This document shows, piece after piece, positions 57,746 to 64,000 of a stretch of 64,000 nucleotides of DNA. A program made the position numbers and the translations under genes. The DNA comes from Ornithinimicrobium sp. F0845 (GTDB lineage: Bacteria; Actinomycetota; Actinomycetes; Actinomycetales; Dermatophilaceae). Location of the stretch: assembly GCF_023015765.1 (NCBI RefSeq), contig NZ_JALKAL010000001.1, forward strand, positions 357,478 to 421,477. The letters run 5' to 3'. The notes below the pieces were generated by a model. The model saw only the letters and a list, made by a program, of their open reading frames with translations. It made no database searches and was not told where the DNA came from. How positions within the stretch are numbered: the first letter of the stretch is position 1; each line of letters starts with the position of its first letter.

Positions 57746-57803
57746 TTCTAGCGTGGGCAGTAGTTGGCGAGGAGACTTCGGAGACGGAAGGGGGTGTGGT
57801 GCC

Positions 57804-60551
57804 GTGGAGGTGCTGGAGAGGCACGTCGAGCTGCAGCTGGCTGCGGCGACGGGTGAGTGCCGGCCATCGCGGCTGCGGGCAGAGCGGCAGCGGCGGATCG
57901 GGTTCCGGCTGTGCCGCCCCCGACCGGGGGTGCACGTCCTTGTCGAGGGGCCGAGCCTGACGCCCGGGGCCCCCGAGTCGTCTGTCGATGGAGGCGGGGC
58001 GCCACGACCGTCCTCCTCGCCCTCGTCCTCCTCGCCCTCGTCCTCCTCGCCCTCGTCCTCCTCGCCCTCGTCCTCCTCGCCTTCGAACTCCTCGCCTTCG
58101 AACTCCGCGCCTTCGTCCTCCTTGTCGTCCTCTGCCGAGGGGGAAGTTCGGTTGCGGGCGGCGTTGGCGGGAGTGGGGGTCTCGCCGGAGCTGGTGGAGG
58201 ACCTGACTCAGGTGGCGCTGGCGTGTGCTGCCGTGGATGGGGTGGATGCGGTGGATGCCTGGGGCCAGCCGTCGGGCTCGGCACCGAAGGCATTGGCGCC
58301 GGTGTCTGACGCACCGGCCGTCAGGACCCGGGCACAGGAGTTGCTGTCGGTCGTGGAGGTGGTGACCGGGTTCGGGTGCCGGTTGGACGGGGTGCGGCTG
58401 GCCGCCACCCGGCAGCTGACCGAGCGGCTGGGGGTGCTGGCACTTCTCGACCAGGGCAAATCAGATCCGGACGAGCTGTCCAAGACAGCCCGGGCACAGT
58501 TGGTTGCCACGGCGCGACGGTTGACCAGGCACGAGATCGAGGCCGCGACCGGGTGGGGAGCTGGTGATGTGACCACCCTGGTAGCAATGGCCAACGCTCC
58601 GGCGGCGGTGCGTGGCCCGGTCCACCAGGGACTGGCCAGGGGCGAGGCGTCCTGGCCGTTGGTGCGGTCCTTCTACCGCGCCGCCTCGGGGCTGGACCAT
58701 GAGGACAGCGCGGCGATCGCTCACGGCCTGTTCGGGGATGACCCGCAGTCGGCGGTCACCGAGCGGACCACTCGGCAGGGGGAGTTCACCGGTGACCCGT
58801 GGCGGGCCAAAGAGTTCTACCGCGCCCTCGACCGAGAGGTCCACAAGGTCAAGAACCGCGACCCCGAGGCGGCCAGGAAGACCCGGGACCGGGCTCGGCA
58901 CGCCGCAGACGTCCGGGTCAGGATCGATGGGGACGGCACCGCCGAGGTGCTCATCGGCACCCGCGCGGCCCACGCCGCTGCCGTCGCCGACCGGATCGAG
59001 CGGGCCGCACGTGGAGCCCGCAAGGCGGGGGACAAGCGAACTCTGCGCGAGCTACGGGCCGCGGTCGCGATGTCGCTGTTGCTGCACGGAACCCTGGACT
59101 TCTCCGGCATCGGTGATGACCAGGCCACCCTCACCGTGGAACAGTCCGACCAGCTCACCAAGCTGATGTACGCCCTACCCACTGCCGACCTGCAGGTCAT
59201 CCTGCCCCTGGAAGCCCTCTTCGGCTCGTTCACGCCGAACGCCAGTCCCGACGACACCGGACACAGTCCTGGCTGTCGTCCGGGCACGGGTGGCGACCGG
59301 CCAGGCCCGGGCGACGGCACAGCCGACCCTCCCGGCGACGGGCACGATCCCAACGACCGGCACGATCCCACCGACGGGCACGATCCCAGCGACGGGCGCG
59401 ATCCCAGCGACGGGCACGATCCCAACGACCACGATCTCAACGACCACGATCCCAGCGGCGCTGGGCACGATCCCAGTGCCGTGGGTGAGGTGATCGGGCG
59501 TCATCCCTGCTTCCTGGACAGCCGTCAACTGTGGGAGCTGCTGCTGACGCCGGGCTCGAGCCTCTATCGGTTGCTGACCGACCCGGTCACCGGGCGGTGC
59601 GTGGAGAAGTCGGCCAAGGGGTACCGGTTCACCGCCGCGCAACGTGCCCAGATCGTGGCAGCCGACGTCTTCTGCCGAGCCGCGGGGTGCCTGGTCCCGG
59701 CGTGGTTGTGCCAGATCGACCACGTCCAGGAGTACGGCACCGCCGGCGGGGACACCAGTGAGGCGAACGCCCAGTCGGCGCACGATCCGCATCACGACCT
59801 GAAGACGAAGAAGGCTTGGGACGCGACGATCAACGCTCAGCGCGAAGTCACCTGGACCACGCTCCTCAGGCGGATCTACACCACCAAGGCCCATGACCAC
59901 ACGCAGTACACCAAGCTGCTAACGGCCGCCACCGGCTTCGTCACGGCCGCGGAGGGTCCGGACATCTCCACTGGCCTGACCCAGCTCACCGGTGCCGCCG
60001 AGCCAGCCAATCCTGCCGACCCAGCCAGTCCCGCCGACGAGAATGTCGCCGACCGCGCCGAGGGCAGGGTGGTGCCGGTGCAGGAAGCCACCAGCGACGG
60101 GGCCGACCGCCTGGACCTGGCCGTCTACCAGGCACTGTCCTACCTCCCGCCGGGTGCACCGCTGGAACGCCCCGCGGACTGGGACGACTCTGACGACGTG
60201 TTCCACGGGTGGGAGCTCATCACCCTGACCCACCGCGACGCCAACGGCCGACGCGTCTGGCGACCCGATCCCGCCACCGTCCAGGCGGCGCGCCGGGCTC
60301 ACCACGACAGCGGCGAGGACGCCACCACGACCGGCACGGCGTCTGGTCGGGCATGCACCGACACGAAGGGTGACCAGGCCGACGGGGACCACGCCCTGCT
60401 TGAGGGCATCGACCTTTCCCAGTCCATCGACCTGACCACCCTGGACCCCGCCACCCCAGCGCAGGACGACACCCACGGCACGACCACCGACCCCTTTGGG
60501 CCTGTGCGCTACAGCCACTGGAGTCTGCACGACGACGACCCCCCGTTCTGA
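57804..60551 (+). CDS. DUF222 and HNH endonuclease domain protein (13E12-like)
   Basis: A 915-residue protein of the actinobacterial DUF222/HNH family. The DUF222 helical domain lies at about residues 110-440 and is followed by an HNH module: CRAAGCLVPAWLCQIDHVQEY, GGDTSEANAQ and a terminal HH-DLK-K (about 617-670). The gene carries two in-frame tandem repeats, SSSPS near residue 70-110 and DGHDPS near 512-560. The GTG at 57804 has GGAAGGGGG upstream; the frame is open to a GTG at 57711 inside the palindrome region. This family is often present in many copies; its role is unclear, with homing or repair suggested. Confidence 0.9.
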   Translation: MEVLERHVELQLAAATGECRPSRLRAERQRRIGFRLCRPRPGVHVLVEGPSLTPGAPESSVDGGGAPRPSSSPSSSSPSSSSPSSSSPSSSSPSNSSPSNSAPSSSLSSSAEGEVRLRAALAGVGVSPELVEDLTQVALACAAVDGVDAVDAWGQPSGSAPKALAPVSDAPAVRTRAQELLSVVEVVTGFGCRLDGVRLAATRQLTERLGVLALLDQGKSDPDELSKTARAQLVATARRLTRHEIEAATGWGAGDVTTLVAMANAPAAVRGPVHQGLARGEASWPLVRSFYRAASGLDHEDSAAIAHGLFGDDPQSAVTERTTRQGEFTGDPWRAKEFYRALDREVHKVKNRDPEAARKTRDRARHAADVRVRIDGDGTAEVLIGTRAAHAAAVADRIERAARGARKAGDKRTLRELRAAVAMSLLLHGTLDFSGIGDDQATLTVEQSDQLTKLMYALPTADLQVILPLEALFGSFTPNASPDDTGHSPGCRPGTGGDRPGPGDGTADPPGDGHDPNDRHDPTDGHDPSDGRDPSDGHDPNDHDLNDHDPSGAGHDPSAVGEVIGRHPCFLDSRQLWELLLTPGSSLYRLLTDPVTGRCVEKSAKGYRFTAAQRAQIVAADVFCRAAGCLVPAWLCQIDHVQEYGTAGGDTSEANAQSAHDPHHDLKTKKAWDATINAQREVTWTTLLRRIYTTKAHDHTQYTKLLTAATGFVTAAEGPDISTGLTQLTGAAEPANPADPASPADENVADRAEGRVVPVQEATSDGADRLDLAVYQALSYLPPGAPLERPADWDDSDDVFHGWELITLTHRDANGRRVWRPDPATVQAARRAHHDSGEDATTTGTASGRACTDTKGDQADGDHALLEGIDLSQSIDLTTLDPATPAQDDTHGTTTDPFGPVRYSHWSLHDDDPPF
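58011..58130 (+). repeat. 15-base in-frame tandem repeat
   Basis: Eight units of TCCTCCTCGCCCTCG; the first four are identical, the later ones diverge (AAC or TTC substitutions). They encode SSSPS in a linker of the DUF222/HNH protein. Identity of the first units suggests recent slippage. Confidence 0.9.
59337..59483 (+). repeat. 18-base in-frame tandem repeat
   Basis: About eight units related to GACGGGCACGATCCCAGC, encoding DGHDPS/N/T, with two shortened units near 59427-59456. It is an acidic, histidine-rich linker just before the HNH module and could bind metal. Confidence 0.9.
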
Positions 60552-60594
60552 CCGCGAGTCAGGTCCCGCGAGTGTGGGGCCGGGTGGAGGCCTG

Positions 60595-60648
60595 GTGCGT
60601 CGGCGCCGTTTATTGTTGCCCTTCGGGGGATTGGGGCCGTCGACGCAC
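60595..60648. terminator. Possible hairpin after the DUF222/HNH gene
   Basis: GTGCGTCG (60595-60602) and CGACGCAC (60641-60648) pair perfectly over 8 bp with a 38-base loop containing TTTATTGTTG and CCTTCGGGG. It may end the upstream gene; the long loop makes this weak. Nothing else is seen between 60552 and 60718. Confidence 0.3.
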
Positions 60649-60730
60649 ACAAGCGGGCGGACATCTCGTGGCGTCACGGAGGACAATGCGTCTGGAGTTG
60701 GTATGCCGGGGGCCCGGTTAGCCTGTGCCG

Positions 60731-61732
60731 GTGACCTCTGTGCGTGCCACCCGCGTGATCGCCGGCATCTGGGCGATGTTCCCGTTCCTGCTCCTGCTGA
60801 TGGGTGCCACCCTCTGGCAGGCGCCGGAGCGGGTCCCCACGCACTGGACCAGCGACCTGCCGGACGGGTTCAGCACCGGAGCGGGTGTCTTCGCCGTCGC
60901 CCTGTCGGTCGCGGGCTTCTGTGCGGTCGGCGCCGCGCTGCTCACCCTCCTGACCGCCTTCCTCCCGGCGGTGCTGAGCCGCTGGCTCACTACCATCCTC
61001 GCCGGCGTCGCGGCCACGGCTGCCGGGACCTACGCGGCAGCGGCGTGGGGCACACACCTGGCCGATGGGCCCGAGCACGTCCACGTCGTCTGGGCGCTCG
61101 CCCCCTTCGTCGTCGGACCGCTCTGGGCGTGGCTCGCCTACCTGCTTTACCGCCCCGACCCGGTCGACCGCCAGGCAGTGCTCGACACCGTGCCAGAGCG
61201 CTCCCGCGTGGTGCCGGTCGGCGCAGGAGACGGAGCGCCGTGGGCGACCCTCGTCACGTCGAGCGTGCTGAACGGGACCGCGGTATTCGTGGGTGTCGTG
61301 CTCACGGTGACCACTGTGCTGGCCTGGTGGAGCTCCATCTGGTTGGGGGTGGCGACGGCACTGTTCGCGGTGGCGATGACGCTGTTCGTGCTGGCCTGGT
61401 CCCGCGTCGAGGTGCGGGTCGACCGACGGGGCCTGGCGATCCGCTCCACCCTTGCGCTCCTGCCGGTCCACCTGCTGCGGGTCGCGGCCGAGGACGTCGT
61501 GGGCGTCGAGACGCGCGACCTGGACCCGATGAAGTGGGGTGGCATCGGGCTGCGGTGGCTCCCTGGCCGGACGGCCTACATCGTCCGCGGCGGACCGGGG
61601 ATCGTGGTGCACCGGGTCAACGGCCGGGTGCTGGGGGTGGAGGTCAGCGAGGGCGAGGAGGTCGCTGCGGCCGGAGCCCGTGCCCTCCTTCGCTCGGCCG
61701 GTCAGGTGATGTCTGCGGGGCGCTCCTCGTAA
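60731..61732 (+). CDS. DUF1648-domain membrane protein
   Basis: A 333-residue protein with a DUF1648-type N-terminus (first helix, then LWQAPERVPTHWTSDLPDG) and about six membrane segments in the first 220 residues. A PH-like cytoplasmic domain may follow (VEVRVDRRGLAIRS to the end). TAGCCT (60719-60724) lies six bases before the GTG at 60731, a leaderless pattern; a GTG at 60725 directly abuts the -10 and is less likely. Function unknown. Confidence 0.8.
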   Translation: MTSVRATRVIAGIWAMFPFLLLLMGATLWQAPERVPTHWTSDLPDGFSTGAGVFAVALSVAGFCAVGAALLTLLTAFLPAVLSRWLTTILAGVAATAAGTYAAAAWGTHLADGPEHVHVVWALAPFVVGPLWAWLAYLLYRPDPVDRQAVLDTVPERSRVVPVGAGDGAPWATLVTSSVLNGTAVFVGVVLTVTTVLAWWSSIWLGVATALFAVAMTLFVLAWSRVEVRVDRRGLAIRSTLALLPVHLLRVAAEDVVGVETRDLDPMKWGGIGLRWLPGRTAYIVRGGPGIVVHRVNGRVLGVEVSEGEEVAAAGARALLRSAGQVMSAGRSS

Positions 61733-61778
61733 CCGACCAGCACTCGACAGCGGGCAGGAGCCACGGGACGGACGGGGC

Positions 61779-61811
61779 CTGACCCGCCGAGCGGGGTCTG
61801 ACCCGCCGAGC
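61779..61811. repeat. Short direct repeat between convergent genes
   Basis: CTGACCCGCCGAGC occurs at 61779-61792 and 61798-61811. GACCCGC and GCGGGGTC between them can pair with one bulge, forming a short hairpin that may end transcription of either neighbour. Confidence 0.4.
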
Positions 61812-62897
61812 TCAGACCGCAGCTCCCTCGGCCGCGCGGGCCAGCCGACGGGACCGGCCAGAGGACACGACGGAGTCCACCGAGAGCACGACGAGGGCCA
61901 CCCAGACCAGCCCGAACCCGACCCATCGCGAGCTCGGCATCACCTCGCCCAGGACGAGCACGCCGGCCAGCAGCTGGAGGACGGGCGTCAGGAACTGCAG
62001 CAGGCCGATGGTCACCAGCGGGACCCGCTTGGCGGCTGCGGCGAACAGCAGGAGCGGGACGGTCGTGGCGACCCCGGCGCTGACCAGCAACAGCGTGTGG
62101 CCGGTGCCATGGCCGGTGAAGGTCTGCTCGCCCATGGCCGCGAGCCAGACCAGCAGCCCGATCGCGAACGGGGTCAGCACCACGGTCTCACCGGTCAGTG
62201 ACTGCAACGCCGACAACGAGGTCCCGAGCCGCTTCTTCAGCAGCCCGTAGCAGGCGAAGCTGCAGGCCAGCACCAGCGAGATCCAGGGGGGTGCGCCGTA
62301 GTCGACGGTGAGGTAGACCGCCGCCGCCAGCCCGATCGAGACGGCCACCCACTGGGCCGGGCGCAGGCGCTCACGCAGGATGAGCACGCCGAGCGCCACC
62401 GTGACCAGCGGGTTCAGGAAGTAGCCGAGAGCCGCCTCGGTGACGCGCCCGTTGAGGACGGCCACGATGTAGACCGTCCAGTTGACCGCGATCAGCAGCC
62501 CGGCCAGCGCCAGGGTGCCGAGTTGTCGCCCGTCGCGGAACATGTCGATCACCCAGCGGGCACGCCGGGTGACCGCCAGGATCAGCAGACACAGCACCAG
62601 CGACCAGATGATCCGGTGCGCCAGGATCTCCAGGGCGCCCGCCGGCTTGAGGGCCACGAAGTAGAGCGGGAACGCGCCCCACAGCAGATAGGCCAGGAAG
62701 CCGTAGACCGTGCCGCGGCGGGTCGCCGCGGCCTCGCCGGGCGTCGGGGCACCGGCGGTAGTCGGGGCCTCGCCGGGAGTCGGGGCACCGGCAGGAGTCG
62801 GGGTCGTCGGAGAGATCGGGGTGCCGGAGGAGGCTGTCGACCTCGGGGACGCCGGTGACCCGCCGGCCGGGACGGGGGTCCCGGCGGCTCGGCTCAA
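61812..62897 (-). CDS. RarD-type EamA-family permease
   Basis: A 361-residue transporter with ten predicted helices; RRGTVYGFLAYLLWGAFPLYF, ILAHRIIWSL and LNPLVTVALGVLILRERL match RarD. The first 60 residues are a proline/alanine-rich repeat (PTPAGAPTPGEA twice) not found in typical RarD. The start is TTG at 62897, overlapping the korB stop (TTGA), so it is coupled to korB. The substrate is unknown. Confidence 0.88.
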   Translation of the reverse strand: MSRAAGTPVPAGGSPASPRSTASSGTPISPTTPTPAGAPTPGEAPTTAGAPTPGEAAATRRGTVYGFLAYLLWGAFPLYFVALKPAGALEILAHRIIWSLVLCLLILAVTRRARWVIDMFRDGRQLGTLALAGLLIAVNWTVYIVAVLNGRVTEAALGYFLNPLVTVALGVLILRERLRPAQWVAVSIGLAAAVYLTVDYGAPPWISLVLACSFACYGLLKKRLGTSLSALQSLTGETVVLTPFAIGLLVWLAAMGEQTFTGHGTGHTLLLVSAGVATTVPLLLFAAAAKRVPLVTIGLLQFLTPVLQLLAGVLVLGEVMPSSRWVGFGLVWVALVVLSVDSVVSSGRSRRLARAAEGAAV

Positions 62898-63979
62898 GCC
62901 ACGGTCCAGGTGTCGCGGCCGCGCAGCAGGGCAGCCAGGTCCTCGTCGTCGGCGGGGCCTCCGGCGCTCGACCGGGCTCCGTCGACCTGGGCCCGCACCT
63001 GGTCGTCATAGGTGGGCCGGGAGACGGAGCGGAAGATGCCCATCGGGATGTGCGTCATCGACCCGTCGTCGAGCCGGGACAGGGCGAAGGCCAGCGACGG
63101 GTCCTCGTCGCCCGCGTCGTGGACCAGCACCGAGCCGGGCTCCGCCTCGCTCTCGGCCACGACCGCGAGCGCGCCGTCGGCGCGTCGCACCACGACGTGG
63201 TCGTTGCCGGCGCGCACCGGCTCGCCGTGGACCAGGTTGAGCACCCTGGCCTCCTTCTCGTCGCGGTCCTTCAGCAGCTGGAAGGCGCCGTCATTGAAGA
63301 TCGGGCAGTTCTGGTAGATCTCGACCAGGGCGGTGCCCCGGTGCTCGGCGGCGGCCTGCAGCACGGTGGTCAGGTGCGCCCGGTCGGAGTCCATCGTCCG
63401 CGCCACGAAGCTGGCCTCGGCACCGAGGGCGAGAGAGACAGGGTTGAACGGGTGGTCCACCGAGCCCACCGGCGTCGACTTGGTCACCGAGCCCACGTCG
63501 GAGGTCGGGGAGTACTGGCCCTTGGTCAGCCCGTAAATCTTGTTGTTGAACAGCAGGATCGTCAGGTTGACGTTGCGGCGCATCGCGTGGATCAGGTGGT
63601 TGCCGCCGATGCTCAGGGCGTCGCCGTCACCGGTGATCACCCAGACCGACAGATCCTCCCGGCTGGTCGCCAGGCCCGTGGCAATCGCCGGGGCACGACC
63701 GTGGATCGAGTGCATGCCGTAGGTGTCGAGGTAGTAGGGGAAGCGCGAGGAGCAGCCGATGCCGGAGACGAAGACGATGTTCTCGCGCTTCAGCCCGAGG
63801 TCGGGCAGGAACCCCTGGACCGCCGCGAGCACGGCGTAGTCGCCGCAGCCAGGGCACCAGCGCACCTCCTGGTCGGAGGTGAAGTCCTTCTTGGTCTGCC
63901 TCGGGGTGTCCTCCGCCAGCCGCGGCACTCCCTGCGTGCCGCCCAGGGCGGGTATCCCGAGATCTGTGCCGGTCGACAT
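62894..63979 (-). CDS. korB: 2-oxoacid:ferredoxin oxidoreductase subunit beta
   Basis: A 361-residue thiamine-diphosphate subunit: WCPGCGDYAVL with cluster cysteines, GIGCSSRFPYYLDTYGMHSIHGRAPAIATG, the ThDP motif GDGDALSIGGNHLIHAMRRN and NNKIYGLTKGQYSPTS. It works with KorA to oxidise 2-oxoglutarate and reduce ferredoxin. The ATG at 63979 is ten bases after GGAG; a GTG at 63985 is closer to it. A TGA at 63982-63984 on the same strand is probably the stop of korA, outside the window. Confidence 0.93.
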   Translation of the reverse strand: MSTGTDLGIPALGGTQGVPRLAEDTPRQTKKDFTSDQEVRWCPGCGDYAVLAAVQGFLPDLGLKRENIVFVSGIGCSSRFPYYLDTYGMHSIHGRAPAIATGLATSREDLSVWVITGDGDALSIGGNHLIHAMRRNVNLTILLFNNKIYGLTKGQYSPTSDVGSVTKSTPVGSVDHPFNPVSLALGAEASFVARTMDSDRAHLTTVLQAAAEHRGTALVEIYQNCPIFNDGAFQLLKDRDEKEARVLNLVHGEPVRAGNDHVVVRRADGALAVVAESEAEPGSVLVHDAGDEDPSLAFALSRLDDGSMTHIPMGIFRSVSRPTYDDQVRAQVDGARSSAGGPADDEDLAALLRGRDTWTVA

Positions 63980-64000
63980 ACTCACTGCACTCCTTCCAGG

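Noticed and set aside
57711-57803. Earlier start for the DUF222/HNH protein
   Set aside because: The extra codons run through the palindrome and -10; the GTG at 57804 has a better ribosome site.
58011-59483. CRISPR-like repeats
   Set aside because: Units are 15 and 18 bases with no spacers and encode protein in frame.

Overview
The window reads as chromosomal DNA of a high-GC Gram-positive actinobacterium. The base composition is close to 70% G+C by eye, third codon positions are almost all G or C, GTG starts are common, and the genes include an ECF42-type sigma factor with DGPF proteins, a HelR-type RNA polymerase motor, an actinobacterial XPB-type helicase, menaquinone genes and a full 14-subunit complex I. 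Gene content fits Micrococcales (Intrasporangiaceae/Ornithinimicrobiaceae-like); that placement is inference. I see no tRNA, rRNA, CRISPR array, transposase or phage gene. Coding density is very high, and the only gene-poor stretch above 300 bases (40180-40495) holds an iron-box-like site and a 34-codon open frame.

Layout. 2-5122: the 3' part of a giant secreted-type haem peroxidase whose catalytic domain is interrupted by three cell-wall-binding (CWB2) repeats and followed by RTX calcium repeats. 5225-8588 (minus): HelR-type ATPase and an HtrA-like protease, with a perfect 16-bp inverted repeat between them. 8740-11198 (plus): a coupled operon of three DGPF/YCII proteins and their ECF42 sigma factor, with a matching promoter. 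11225-13455 (minus): OmpR-type two-component system. 13506-16740 (minus): glutaminase, a remnant of leucyl aminopeptidase, and the XPB helicase. 16822-22331: envelope-type membrane protein, an OafA-type acyltransferase (tail to tail, sharing a CTAG), a lone TOPRIM protein and an HMG-CoA-lyase-family enzyme. 22365-27077: small acidic protein, M13 peptidase, menD and a lipoprotein. 27120-34326: helicase-associated protein, DUF5129 protein, Eis-like acetyltransferase, MFS permease and a GNAT. 34307-36374: menF and menG, divergent. 36388-40179: cNMP/CBS/DUF294 protein, DnaQ-like exonuclease and a lipoprotein. 40496-56661: nuoA to nuoN, nearly all with overlapping stop/start codons, followed by an overlapping polyprenyl diphosphate synthase (56658-57677). 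57804-60551: DUF222/HNH protein with two in-frame tandem repeats. 60731-63979: DUF1648 membrane protein, RarD-type permease and korB.

How it fits together. menD, menF, menG and the polyprenyl synthase supply menaquinone, and nuoA-N reduces it with NADH; korB feeds reduced ferredoxin from 2-oxoacids. Many single genes appear to be read from leaderless transcripts, with a -10 hexamer 6-8 bases before the start codon. A 10-base word, GTATGCCGTG, recurs at least 13 times on both strands in genes and gaps alike. It is the most general unexplained signal in the window.
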